A stretch of DNA of 64,000 bases from Proteobacteria bacterium ST_bin16 (GCA_002083595.1 MSXT01000009.1:1-64000); one strand, 5' to 3'; counted from the stretch's first letter, positions 9,286 through 17,712 are shown. Program-made: numbers and translations. Notes: generated from the letters alone by a model not told the origin.

Positions 9286-9302
9286 GACAGTAAGCGGTGC
9301 GA

Positions 9303-9920
9303 TCAGTGATCGTCCGACTGTAGACTGGTTTGCGTAATAATGCGGTCGCAATAGGCGATGGCAAGCGCCGAAAACAAAAACGCCATGTGGATGCCAGTTT
9401 GCGCCAGCAGTGTTTTTTCGTCGTACGCGCTAGCATTGATGAACGTTTTCAGCAAATGAATCGACGAAATGCCGATGATCGCCGTGGCCAATTTGACTTT
9501 CAATACGGAAGCGTTCACATGCGACAACCACTCCGGCTGATCCGGATGCCCCTCGAGATTCATGCGCGAAACGAAAGTTTCATACCCGCCGATAATGACC
9601 ATGATCAGCAGATTCGAAATCATCACCACATCGATCAAACCAAGTACAACCAGCATGATGGCCGTTTCGGTCAGCTTGGCCGGTCTATCCGCACCCTTGA
9701 TCGTAACGGTATCGAGGATATGCTCCAACGCATTTTTGTTTCCCATCACCGCACCGATCAGATCGGTTAACTCAACCCAAAAGTGAAACACATATACACA
9801 CTGCGCCAACACCAATCCCAGATATAAAGGCAACTGCAACCAACGGGTGAAGAAAAGAAAATGTGCAATGGCGGGAATTCCCCGCGCCGATGTTTTCCGA
9901 GTGTTATCTTTTTGTTCCAT
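9303..9920 (-). CDS. YqhA/UPF0114 family membrane protein
   Basis: 205 residues with four likely membrane segments. Family features are the N-terminal FFTRWLQLPLYLGLVLAQ, the central ETAIMLVVLGLIDVVMISNLLIMVIIGGYE, and the C-terminal KVKLATAIIGISSIHLLKTF. This is the TIGR00645/UPF0114 group; function is unknown. It faces pncC tail to tail. Confidence 0.9.
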   Translation of the reverse strand: MEQKDNTRKTSARGIPAIAHFLFFTRWLQLPLYLGLVLAQCVYVFHFWVELTDLIGAVMGNKNALEHILDTVTIKGADRPAKLTETAIMLVVLGLIDVVMISNLLIMVIIGGYETFVSRMNLEGHPDQPEWLSHVNASVLKVKLATAIIGISSIHLLKTFINASAYDEKTLLAQTGIHMAFLFSALAIAYCDRIITQTSLQSDDH

Positions 9921-10191
9921 ATCTTCTTATGCTGTAAAAAAATGCCGCAAGAATAGCACAGCGGCGGTTAAAAAAATCCGGCTTTTTTATAAAAATTGCC
10001 CCGCGAATTTGGTGTTGCAAGCTCTAAATTTCAATAGCCTGGATGCCAATAGGTAACTGGTCTTAGCTTGGTAGTCGGAACAGATTATTTAACGAAATGA
10101 GAAATTGGCGCTAAGCATGGAGTGATTCCGACGTGCTCTGATGCGATGCTGAAATTTTGATCCGGTGCAATAAGGGTTGCACTCTTCATTG

Positions 10192-10482
10192 CTACACAAC
10201 GTGAGCAAGTTTCTCTACTTTTAACTCACCCAGATTTTGTTCCGCAATCCACAAATCATATTGCATCTGCTGGTTGAGCCAGCTTTCCGCTGACGTATCG
10301 AATGCCTTTGCCAATCTCAGCGCCATTTCAGGACTAATGCCGGATCGGCCATTCAATAAGACCGATAAGGTTTTGCGGCTGACACCCAAAGCTCTTGCCG
10401 CATCGGTTACGGAAAGCCCAAGCGGCTCCAAACATAATTCTTTGATAACTTCCCCGGGATGAGGTGGATTGTGCATTTTCAT
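10192..10482 (-). CDS. higA: HigA-type XRE antitoxin
   Basis: 96 residues. The N-terminus HPGEVIKELCLEPLGLSV leads into a helix-turn-helix (VTDAARALGVSRKTLSVLLNGRSGISPEMALRLAKAFD), the VapI/HigA signature. It follows the HigB-type toxin by 8 bp in the inverted order (toxin first) typical of higBA. The antitoxin is expected to neutralise the toxin and repress its own operon. Confidence 0.92.
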   Translation of the reverse strand: MKMHNPPHPGEVIKELCLEPLGLSVTDAARALGVSRKTLSVLLNGRSGISPEMALRLAKAFDTSAESWLNQQMQYDLWIAEQNLGELKVEKLAHVV

Positions 10483-10490
10483 AATTTCGC

Positions 10491-10769
10491 TCAGTGATAA
10501 TCTTCATAGTTAACGGCTATTGCGTCTTTTCCGTCCAACTCAAATGTAATTCTCCAATTTCCGCTGACACTGACTGACCATGTTTCTTTTCTCTTTCCGG
10601 TCAATTTATGCAATCGCAATCCCGGTAAATCCATATCCTGGGGTGAAATTGATGCATGCAACCGGGACAAAATCAATTGAATCCGCCGCTCATGCGCGAC
10701 CAGAATTCCCGATCTTATTCCTTTCAGAAAATATTGCTCTAATCCTGAATGCCGAAAACTTTTGATCAT
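10491..10769 (-). CDS. higB: HigB-type RelE-superfamily mRNA interferase toxin
   Basis: 92 residues: a start IKSFRHSGLEQYFLKG, then GLRLHKLTGKRKETWSVSVSGNWRITFEL and ending VNYEDYH, the classical HigB pattern. The family cleaves mRNA on the ribosome. It is the first gene of the pair; a dyad array lies just upstream. Confidence 0.92.
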   Translation of the reverse strand: MIKSFRHSGLEQYFLKGIRSGILVAHERRIQLILSRLHASISPQDMDLPGLRLHKLTGKRKETWSVSVSGNWRITFELDGKDAIAVNYEDYH

Positions 10770-10777
10770 CGCCTTAA

Positions 10778-10802
10778 TGTAACCGATCGAGTTACATGTA
10801 AC
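10778..10802. promoter_or_regulatory. Candidate HigA operator (TGTAAC/GTTACA array)
   Basis: Three half-sites occur in 25 bp starting 9 bp upstream of higB: TGTAAC, seven bases, GTTACA, then TGTAAC directly. The last two form a perfect 12-bp palindrome. Position and symmetry fit autoregulation by the HigA dimer; this is inferred. Confidence 0.5.
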
Positions 10803-10935
10803 AACTACTCTTGAAATTTTGTAGATTGAGCTGACAACGGAAACTCAACTTTTATCATTTATACGAGACGATCCCCTTGTTTTATCGCTGTTTGATGTTA
10901 GGCTTTCGTCGGTAGTTCAACCTACCTCGCTGATT

Positions 10936-10975
10936 GCCCAACGCGCAGCAGTCCGTGTGGACTGCCGGGTTAGTC
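10936..10975 (-). repeat. Short attC-like site at the end of the nuclease/EVE gene
   Basis: Reading the + strand, GCCCAAC (RYYYAAC) opens the site and GTTAGTC closes it. Between them is a perfect 7-bp stem GCAGTCC-GTGT-GGACTGC. The gene's stop codon abuts GTTAGTC, as in integron cassettes. A further GTTAGGC occurs at 10897-10903 with ACTCAAC at 10843-10849, perhaps a second, weaker site. Forty bases is short for attC. Confidence 0.45.
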
Positions 10976-11980
10976 TTATGCCTGACGATTGTCATGTATG
11001 AATTTCCTAATTGCTTTCCCACTGTCCGCGTCAACGCCAAACATCGTGCTCATGAAGACGTGATTGACCCCAGTTATTTTCTTTATTTCTGAGGCTGTCA
11101 ATGGTGGGGAGACATCTTGAAAGCGTTGAAGCTTCATTGAGTATTCTTCATCAGGGTGTGCTGGGTTACCTTGATAAGAGGCTTTTACAAGCTTTCCATC
11201 AGCCTCACCTAACGCAACAATGCCGACGCCGGATTGATAGAGGAAGACAACGTCTCCTTTCGCCAACCTCTCGATTTTGAATTTCCACGGATCGAAGAAT
11301 GCCGCCGCTTTGCCATGCGCGAGCATGTCGTCGTGGTCTTGTTGGGTATTGCTGACGTTCGTATTGAGAATGTAATAGCCTTCGGCAATATCTTCGTAAG
11401 GATTGTCGAGAACCCTGAACGGTGACATCTCAAGCAGCATCTCATCGGCACCGCCGGTGTAGACACGATAGACCCAAGGGCGTACATCTAATCCGCTGGA
11501 GCGCCAATACTGGGCAGCCTCTCGGGTTCGGTAATCCAAGCCATTGGTCATCACCACAAAAATTTGTTTTCGATTGAAATCCTCTTCCGATAGCTCGACA
11601 CCGAATTTTGCCTTGTGCGCGATCTTGAGTGACTGGGATGGGTCGGTTGACTTTTTGAACCAGGCATCCAACTCAGGGTATTTCATTGCGCCGTATATCT
11701 GGCCGTAACGGAGTACTTGAAGCAAGTTTGAGCTATGAGACTCCCACGCCTTCAACTCGAAAATGAAGAGATTGCCTTTCTTGTCAACTGCCATCAAATC
11801 GGGTTCTTCTTGCCAGCTACGGGACTGCATCAAGAGAATCAGTTCATCATCAGGAAATAACCTGTCCAATGATCGGAAAAGAATATCTTGTAGCACACGT
11901 TCGTCCAAACCGAAGGTCTGTAACCGTTCTGTTCGACATTTTTCGGCGTAGCGCGTCTTGGTGTTGATATTCAGCAGCAT
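10976..11980 (-). CDS. PD-(D/E)XK nuclease with C-terminal EVE-like domain
   Basis: 334 residues. Residues about 25-110 contain a NucS/DUF91-like nuclease core: EEPD (58-61) and FELKAW with Glu75-X-Lys77 make the D…EXK signature. The C-terminal 105 residues (FKIERLAKGDVVFLYQSGVGIVALGEADG…) resemble an EVE/PUA-like fold, a module known to read modified bases in some restriction factors. A role in cleaving modified DNA is inference. The gene is flanked by an attC-like site and the 45-bp leader shared with the cassettes near 22.9 kb, so it looks laterally acquired. Confidence 0.7.
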   Translation of the reverse strand: MLLNINTKTRYAEKCRTERLQTFGLDERVLQDILFRSLDRLFPDDELILLMQSRSWQEEPDLMAVDKKGNLFIFELKAWESHSSNLLQVLRYGQIYGAMKYPELDAWFKKSTDPSQSLKIAHKAKFGVELSEEDFNRKQIFVVMTNGLDYRTREAAQYWRSSGLDVRPWVYRVYTGGADEMLLEMSPFRVLDNPYEDIAEGYYILNTNVSNTQQDHDDMLAHGKAAAFFDPWKFKIERLAKGDVVFLYQSGVGIVALGEADGKLVKASYQGNPAHPDEEYSMKLQRFQDVSPPLTASEIKKITGVNHVFMSTMFGVDADSGKAIRKFIHDNRQA

Positions 11981-12006
11981 CGTAGTGGTTCCGAGGAAGG
12001 CTAACT

Positions 12007-12050
12007 AGAATTAGGTACCGAAATGACGCAATATATTACGTCAAAAATAA
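12007..12050 (-). repeat. Leader repeat A (palindromic, shared with 22887-22932)
   Basis: AGAATTAG, about six variable bases, GAAATGACG, then a near-perfect palindrome TGACGCAATATATTACGTCA and an A-rich tail. The same block occurs upstream of the cassette gene at 22201-22887 in the same orientation. It lies about 27 bp upstream of the nuclease/EVE start. The surrounding 304 bases (11981-12284) hold only this element and the mtkB terminator. Confidence 0.75.
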
Positions 12051-12223
12051 CATCTAACAGATGTACTACTCATGATATCCCTCTGTGTTTTAAGTTAATT
12101 ACCTGGTTTAAACATTGTTGTAATGAACTGATTTAGATCCACTGGTGTTGAAGCATCTACCCGGTACTTAAGTCTTTCGAGTATATCGTATGAAAATAAA
12201 CAACGGGATTTTGATTCCCTGAA

Positions 12224-12257
12224 ATAAAAACCCGGAAACTAGCGCTTCCGGTTTTTT
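12224..12257 (-). terminator. Rho-independent terminator of mcl-mtkAB operon
   Basis: On the minus strand AACCGGAA and TTCCGGGTT pair around GCGCTAG and are followed by TTTTTATTTC. It lies 28 bases after the mtkB stop. Confidence 0.85.
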
Positions 12258-12284
12258 ATATTAACAACAGCTACAACTACAGAA

Positions 12285-13172
12285 TTACAACTTCGCCAGC
12301 ACTTCCGCGACCGTTTGTCCCATCAGCGACGGAGTAGGGCAGATGGTGACGCCGAGTTCTTTCAGCATGGCGACTTTCTCGGCGGCGCTTTCACCGGCGG
12401 AGGAGATAATCGCGCCAGCGTGGCCCATGCGGCGGCCTTCCGGTGCTGTTAAGCCAGCGATGTAAGCGACCAGCGGTTTGCTCATGTTCTCTTTGGCGAA
12501 TCGACCGGCTTCGACTTCTTGCGGGCCACCGATTTCGCCGATCATCAGTGCGACTTTGGTTTCCGGGTCTTGCTCGAGCCGTTCCAAAATGTCGCGGTGC
12601 GAGCTGCCGGGGATCGGGTCGCCGCCGATGCCGACCGAGGTGGAAATGCCGATGCCGAGTGCGCGCATCTGGTCGGCGGCTTCATAGCCCAAGGTGCCGG
12701 AGCGGCCAACCACGCCGATATTGCCGCGAATGTAAATATGGCCGGGCATGATGCCAAGCATGGCGCGGCCCGGGCTGATGGTTCCGGCACAGTTCGGGCC
12801 GGTCAGCAGCATGCGGTCTTCTTTCGGGAAACGGCGCAGGAAATTCTTCACCGTCATCATGTCTTGCGTCGGAATACCGTCAGTGATCGAGACGCAGTAT
12901 TTGATTCCTGCGTCGGCGGCTTCCATGATCGAATCCGCGGCAAACGCGGGCGGCACGAACACAATGCTGGCTTCCGCACCGGCTTGCTCGACCGCTTCTT
13001 TAACCGTATTGAATACCGGCAATCCCAGATGCGTTTGGCCGCCTTTACCGGGCGTGACGCCGCCGACCACATTGGAGCCGTAGTCGATCATTTCCTGCGC
13101 GTGAAAAGTACCGATTCTGCCGGTAAACCCTTGCACGATGATGCGTGTTTTTTCGTTGATTAATATGGCCAC
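12285..13172 (-). CDS. mtkB: Malate--CoA ligase / succinyl-CoA ligase alpha subunit
   Basis: 295 residues of the succinyl-CoA synthetase alpha family: N-terminal CoA-binding Rossmann fold (IIVQGFTGRIGTFHAQEMIDYG), then GPNCAGTISPG, and the active-site His in GRRMGHAGAIIS, the phosphohistidine of these ligases. It is 9 bp downstream of the beta subunit. Downstream placement in an operon with a malyl-CoA lyase argues for malate thiokinase over TCA-cycle succinyl-CoA synthetase; assignment rests on context and similarity remembered for MtkB (296 residues). Confidence 0.85.
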   Translation of the reverse strand: MAILINEKTRIIVQGFTGRIGTFHAQEMIDYGSNVVGGVTPGKGGQTHLGLPVFNTVKEAVEQAGAEASIVFVPPAFAADSIMEAADAGIKYCVSITDGIPTQDMMTVKNFLRRFPKEDRMLLTGPNCAGTISPGRAMLGIMPGHIYIRGNIGVVGRSGTLGYEAADQMRALGIGISTSVGIGGDPIPGSSHRDILERLEQDPETKVALMIGEIGGPQEVEAGRFAKENMSKPLVAYIAGLTAPEGRRMGHAGAIISSAGESAAEKVAMLKELGVTICPTPSLMGQTVAEVLAKL

Positions 13173-13181
13173 TTTATACTC

Positions 13182-14360
13182 CTAGGCTTTTGCGGCGACT
13201 TCGTTGCGGGCGCGGACGACTTTTTCCGCGGCTTCCGCTAACGTTTCGGCGGTGATGATCGGCAGGCCGCTGTTCGCAATGATGCGACGGCCTTCTTCTA
13301 CGTTGGTGCCCGATAAACGAACCACCAGCGGGATTTTCATGTCGATGTTTCTGACGGCTTGCACCACGCCTTCGGCGATCCAGTCGCAACGGTTGATACC
13401 GGCGAAAATATTCACCAACATGGCTTTGACGTTGGCATCGGCAAGCACCAGACGGAATGCTTTTTCGGTACGCTCGGCGGATGCGCCGCCGCCGACATCG
13501 AGGAAGTTGGCGGGTTCGCCGCCAGCCAGTTTGATCATGTCCATTGTGGCCATCGCCAGACCGGCGCCGTTGATCATACAGCCGATGTCACCATCCAGAC
13601 CGACGTAGCTCAAACCGGCTTCAGCCGCCGCGACTTCGCGGTGATCGACTTGCGTGTTGTCGCGCAGTTCAGCGATTCTATGGCGGCGGAACAAGGCGTT
13701 TTCATCAAATTCCATTTTGGCGTCGAGCGCGATGATGTCGTTATTCGCGGTGACGACCAGCGGGTTAATTTCCAGAATATTGGCGTCCAGGTCGCGCAAT
13801 GCGCGGTAACAGCCTTTGATGGTTTTTACCGCATGATTCAATTGCGCTGCATCGATACCCAGCGCAAACGCCATTTTGCGCGCTTGAAAGTCCTGCAATC
13901 CGACCGCCGGTTCGACATAGATCTTGATAATCGCTTCCGGATTGGTCACGGCGAGTTTTTCGATTTCCATGCCGCCCTGTGCCGAGCCGATCATGATCAC
14001 GCGCTCACTGGTGCGGTCGATCATGAACGACAGATAGATTTCCTTGGCGATTTGCGTTCCGGCTTCGACGTACAAGCGGGTACAGACTTTTCCCGCCGGA
14101 CCGGTTTGGTGCGTTACCAATTTTTTGCCGAGCAGCGCTTCGGCGGCTTGTTCGACTTCCGCGTGCGTTTTACAGACTTTGATACCGCCCGCCTTACCGC
14201 GCGCGCCGGAATGGATCTGCGCTTTGACGACCCAGACATTACCTTCGATTTCGCGGGCACGTTGCACCGCTTCTTCGACGGTGTAGGCCAGACCGCCTTC
14301 CACGATCTTGACGCCGTACTCCGCCAGTATTTCTTTTGCTTGATATTCGTGAATATTCAC
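13182..14360 (-). CDS. mtkA: Malate--CoA ligase / succinyl-CoA ligase beta subunit
   Basis: 392 residues of the SucC family: ATP-grasp domain (NIHEYQAKEILAEYGV, then VVKAQIHSGARGKAGGIK), the ILEINPLVV magnesium-binding motif, and a C-terminal ligase domain with GAGLAMATMDMIK, FLDVGGGA and NIFAGINRCDWIAEGV. The text NGAGLAMATMDMIK…GGEPANFLD and NALFRRRxIA-like segment fit methylotroph MtkA better than typical SucC. With mtkB it would form malyl-CoA from malate, CoA and ATP, or run in reverse. Confidence 0.85.
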   Translation of the reverse strand: MNIHEYQAKEILAEYGVKIVEGGLAYTVEEAVQRAREIEGNVWVVKAQIHSGARGKAGGIKVCKTHAEVEQAAEALLGKKLVTHQTGPAGKVCTRLYVEAGTQIAKEIYLSFMIDRTSERVIMIGSAQGGMEIEKLAVTNPEAIIKIYVEPAVGLQDFQARKMAFALGIDAAQLNHAVKTIKGCYRALRDLDANILEINPLVVTANNDIIALDAKMEFDENALFRRHRIAELRDNTQVDHREVAAAEAGLSYVGLDGDIGCMINGAGLAMATMDMIKLAGGEPANFLDVGGGASAERTEKAFRLVLADANVKAMLVNIFAGINRCDWIAEGVVQAVRNIDMKIPLVVRLSGTNVEEGRRIIANSGLPIITAETLAEAAEKVVRARNEVAAKA

Positions 14361-14428
14361 TTCAATTTCCTCAACAATCGCATTAATACGTTAATTTTTA
14401 TCGTTTCAAACCATCCGGCTCTAAAGAC

Positions 14429-14451
14429 AAAGGCCGCATTGAGCGGCCTTT
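14429..14451 (-). terminator. Hairpin between mcl and mtkA
   Basis: On the minus strand AAAGGCCGC-TCAAT-GCGGCCTTT is a perfect 9-bp stem, followed by GTCTTT. It lies 6 bp after the mcl stop and could partly terminate transcription or set the mcl to mtkA expression ratio. Confidence 0.7.
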
Positions 14452-14456
14452 ATGCA

Positions 14457-15407
14457 TTAACCGTTTTTTGCAGCAATCGCTTCAGCGACTTTCACCACAT
14501 TATTGGCCATTCTTTCAGAAGCCGCGTCGATTAAGCGGCCATCCAGCGCAGCGGCGCCTTTGCCTTGCGCGGCGGCTTCCTTGAGCGCAGCCAGAATACG
14601 CTTGGCTTTCTCAATTTCCCGTTCCGGCGGTGTGAATACATCGTTGGCCAGCGGAATCTGTGTCGGATGAATCGCCCATTTGCCTTCGCAACCCAGCGCG
14701 GCGGCGCGTTTGGCTGCCAGCGCATAACCATCGGGATCCTTGATATCGCCGAACGGCCCGTCGATCGGACGCAAGCCATACGCACGGCAAGCCACGATCA
14801 TGCGGCTGATGGCGAAATGCCATTGATCGCCGGGATAATCGGGATTCAAACCGCCGATGTTGGTGGTTCTGGCGCGGTTACTGGCGGCGTAATCGGCTAC
14901 GCCGAAGTGCAAGGCTTCCAATCGTCCGGCTGCGCCGTTACGCGCGATGTCTTCCACGTTGGCCATGCCGAGCGCGGTTTCGATCAATGCTTCCAGACCG
15001 ATGCGGTTTTTCAACCCTTGCTGCATCTCGAGCTGGGTGACCATGGCTTGTACCATGTAGATATCCCCATACACACCGGCCTTGGGAATCAGCAGTGTGT
15101 CGATCTTGCTCCCGGCTTGCTCGACCAAATCCACCACGTCACGCACCATGTATTGTGTATCAAGGCCGTTGATGCGCACGGAAACGGTAATGCCGTGTCC
15201 TTTCCAATCCAAATCGTTGAGCGCTTGGATGATGTTCTTGCGCGCCTGAATTTTATCGTCCGGCGCAACGGCATCTTCGAGATCGAGAAAAACGAAATCC
15301 ACGCCGCTATTCAGCGCTTTTTCAAACATACCCGGGCTGGAACCTGGAACGGCCAATTCACAGCGTTGTACCCGCTGAACGGTGGTTTCATATAGCGTGT
15401 GACTCAT
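14457..15407 (-). CDS. mcl: L-malyl-CoA lyase (HpcH/HpaI/CitE family)
   Basis: 316 residues. The TIM-barrel aldolase shows RCELAVPGSSPGMFEKA, VFLDLEDAVAPDDK (metal-binding acid), RINGLDTQY, IGLEALIETALGMANVEDIA and GPFGDIKDPDGY, followed by EGKWAIHPTQI, all typical of malyl-CoA lyases. The enzyme reversibly cleaves L-malyl-CoA to glyoxylate and acetyl-CoA. With mtkA and mtkB downstream it links malate to glyoxylate plus acetyl-CoA. A citryl-CoA lyase function is less likely. The 254 bases upstream (15408-15661) contain no visible gene. Confidence 0.88.
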   Translation of the reverse strand: MSHTLYETTVQRVQRCELAVPGSSPGMFEKALNSGVDFVFLDLEDAVAPDDKIQARKNIIQALNDLDWKGHGITVSVRINGLDTQYMVRDVVDLVEQAGSKIDTLLIPKAGVYGDIYMVQAMVTQLEMQQGLKNRIGLEALIETALGMANVEDIARNGAAGRLEALHFGVADYAASNRARTTNIGGLNPDYPGDQWHFAISRMIVACRAYGLRPIDGPFGDIKDPDGYALAAKRAAALGCEGKWAIHPTQIPLANDVFTPPEREIEKAKRILAALKEAAAQGKGAAALDGRLIDAASERMANNVVKVAEAIAAKNG

Positions 15408-15661
15408 TTTTCCTCCAGAATTTAATAAAATTGTAAATAATCGATAAGGCTAATAAGACGAATAGGCCGAATGCATTATTGGGTTTCTTAGTGTCATTTC
15501 ATCTGAACTGCGCACAATGGCAACAATGGATTTAAGACAGACTGTGGTTCGTGATTTAACAACGCAGGCAATCGTGAAGAGATGAATGGATAGAATGTTT
15601 TCTGCTTTTTGTTGTAAAGACTAATTATTCAGCAAATTATATCCATTCCGCGGGAATTTAT

Positions 15662-16639
15662 CTACTGATGCCGGAGTTGAACGCAAGCATCCGCCGCAAT
15701 AGACAGCTTTCGGTAGCATGCGGCCCATTCGAGCGGAATTGAAGCGGTTTGGCCGTTTTGCTGCGCGGTATGCGCAGCCATGATCGCGCCGAGCATAATG
15801 GAACGGCCGCAGCTATCGCCGCCGATGCGGATATTTTCTTCGATCGCTGTGCGGTAATCGGGCGCATAACGTGCAATATGCGCAATCACCGGCAGCCCTT
15901 CCAGCACATGGCAAGCCGAACCGAAACGTTTGGCCGCTGCGGCGCTGTCGAGCATTCCCGTTTGCAACGCTTCTTCCACCAGCGGCGCCAGTTTTTCGCC
16001 TGCACAGGATAAAGCACCGCTCAGCGCTTGACCGGTGGACTGTCCTTGCAAAATGGCCAGCAGCACACAGCCTGCGTACTGCGCAGCTGCTACGGCGGTG
16101 TCATTGTTATTGGTCAGCCGCACCGCTTGTTCGATTTTCGCTTTGAGCGCATCTTGCGATTCATCATGGGCCGCCACGATTGCCGGTAATGCCGCCAATG
16201 CGGCAAACTGATCGTCGTCGGCGCCGGATTGCAGCGGAAAATCCTCCGGCTTAAGCGGTAGCAAGGTTTGCAGGGTTTGCCGCGTGGGAGAATCGATATA
16301 ACCTTGATACCCGCCCCCAGGGCCGAAATAGCTGCGATATTCGCTCTGGTAATCGACACGATAGAATTTGCCGTGCCGCGCAATATGCCGCAGCATCAGC
16401 AAGCACAATTCACCATAAGCCGATGAATCGCCTGCTTGCTTCTTGCCATGCGCGAAGTAGCCGCTGACACCGGCGTAATCGCTGGCATCCGGTTGCAGAA
16501 AAACCAGTCCTTTGCTTTTTTCGATCTGCGCGATGCGCGCGGGATCATAGAGCCAATGCAACCCCAGCGACGCGGCATCGCCAACCAAGGCCCCCAAAAT
16601 AGCCGCCACGCGCGGCTCAAGCTTGATACTCGAATTCAT
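15662..16639 (-). CDS. ADP-ribosylglycohydrolase family protein
   Basis: 325 residues. N-terminal AAILGALVGDAASLGLHWLYDP carries the GDA(x)G-like motif of the ARH/DraG fold; the C-terminal IGGDSCGRSIMLGAIMAA corresponds to the GGDxDxxG metal site in altered form (GGDSCGR), so metal binding may differ from DraG. A role in removing ADP-ribose or in a related hydrolysis is a family inference only. It follows the Trm112 gene by 5 bp. Confidence 0.8.
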   Translation of the reverse strand: MNSSIKLEPRVAAILGALVGDAASLGLHWLYDPARIAQIEKSKGLVFLQPDASDYAGVSGYFAHGKKQAGDSSAYGELCLLMLRHIARHGKFYRVDYQSEYRSYFGPGGGYQGYIDSPTRQTLQTLLPLKPEDFPLQSGADDDQFAALAALPAIVAAHDESQDALKAKIEQAVRLTNNNDTAVAAAQYAGCVLLAILQGQSTGQALSGALSCAGEKLAPLVEEALQTGMLDSAAAAKRFGSACHVLEGLPVIAHIARYAPDYRTAIEENIRIGGDSCGRSIMLGAIMAAHTAQQNGQTASIPLEWAACYRKLSIAADACVQLRHQ

Positions 16640-16644
16640 CGTTA

Positions 16645-16827
16645 TTATTTTATTTCAACTTCATCCGATATCCGGCGCGCTTCGTCCTCCAGCATCACCG
16701 GAATGCCGTCCTTGATTTGAAATGCCAGCCGGTCGGGTTTGCAGATCAATTCCTTATCGTCTTTTTTGTAGAGCAGCGGCCCTTTGCACAACGGGCAAAC
16801 CAGAATATCCAATAATCGTGCGTCCAT
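16645..16827 (-). CDS. Trm112-family small zinc-ribbon-like protein (YcaR-like)
   Basis: 60 residues: MDARLLDILVCPLCKGPLLYKKDDKELICKPDRLAFQIKDGIP in outline, with CPLC near residue 11 and one later Cys. This is the UPF0434/Trm112 family, tiny proteins that in other systems partner methyltransferases. It sits between parB and the ADP-ribosylglycohydrolase. Confidence 0.92.
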   Translation of the reverse strand: MDARLLDILVCPLCKGPLLYKKDDKELICKPDRLAFQIKDGIPVMLEDEARRISDEVEIK

Positions 16828-16848
16828 AATTTTCCTTATTCGTTCTTT

Positions 16849-17688
16849 CTAGAATTTGCTGAGAATATCATCCAATTGATCCAAACTGGTATAGTGGATC
16901 ACGATATTGCCCTGGCCGTTCTTTTTCGGCTTGATCGCCACCTGCGCGCCGAGACGCTCGGAGACATTCTCTTGCAACCGCAACAGGTCGCGGTCTTGCT
17001 TCTGCACTTTTTTCGGCGCCGGGTGCTCGATCTGGTTGACGATTCTTTCCGTTTCGCGCACCGATAGCTGTTTTTGCACGACCACATTGGCGATTTTAAT
17101 CTGCTGCACCGGCGCCAGCGATAACAGGGCACGCCCATGCCCCATATCGATTTTACCTTGCATCATCAAATCCTGTACCGGCGCGGATAAATTAAGCAGG
17201 CGCAGCAAGTTGGAAATCGTGCTGCGCGAGTTGCCCAGCGCTTCTCCGGCGGTTTGATGCGTCATGCCGAATTCATTGATAAGACGCTGAATCCCCATGG
17301 CTTCTTCCAGTGGGTTCAGATTTTCCCGTTGAATATTCTCGATCAGCGACATGGCCAACGCCGATTCATCGGCGACTTTACGGATCAACGCGGGCACCTC
17401 GGTCAGTCCAGCCAATTGCGCGGCGCGCCAGCGGCGCTCCCCGGCGATGATCTCAAAGCGGTCGTCACTGATGGGCCGCACCAGAATCGGCTGCATCACG
17501 CCTTGCGCTTTGATCGATTCGGCCAGCTCCGCCAAAGCCACTTGATCCATATTGGTTCTGGGTTGATATTTGCCGGGCTGCAATTTGGCGATCTCGATAT
17601 TCTGCAACGAATCTTCCGCCAATGCCGCATTGCCATCGCCCGACAACAAAGCATCCAGTCCGCGCCCCAATCCTTTTTGTTTTGTCAT
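16849..17688 (-). CDS. parB: Chromosome-partitioning protein ParB
   Basis: 279 residues. N-terminal GLGRGLDALL, a CTPase/ParB motif (PGKYQPR and ERRWRAAQLAG), a helix-turn-helix (MTHQTAGEALGNSRSTISNLLRLL) and a C-terminal dimerisation region. ParB loads at parS and spreads to organise the origin region for segregation. A near-consensus parS lies at 21093-21110, upstream of mnmG in the same cluster. Confidence 0.95.
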   Translation of the reverse strand: MTKQKGLGRGLDALLSGDGNAALAEDSLQNIEIAKLQPGKYQPRTNMDQVALAELAESIKAQGVMQPILVRPISDDRFEIIAGERRWRAAQLAGLTEVPALIRKVADESALAMSLIENIQRENLNPLEEAMGIQRLINEFGMTHQTAGEALGNSRSTISNLLRLLNLSAPVQDLMMQGKIDMGHGRALLSLAPVQQIKIANVVVQKQLSVRETERIVNQIEHPAPKKVQKQDRDLLRLQENVSERLGAQVAIKPKKNGQGNIVIHYTSLDQLDDILSKF

Positions 17689-17712
17689 ATTACCAATTCC
17701 CCTACGTTGCGG

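Noticed and set aside
12285..14360. Labelling the ligase subunits sucD and sucC
   Set aside because: Possible by family, but position behind malyl-CoA lyase and detailed resemblance favour mtkB and mtkA; kept as alternative in the entries.
13359..14534. 391-codon open frame on the + strand opposite mtkA and the mcl 3' end
   Set aside because: Composition is a His/Phe/Asp-rich mirror of the antisense gene; no start signal or family. mtkA and mcl are clear on the other strand.
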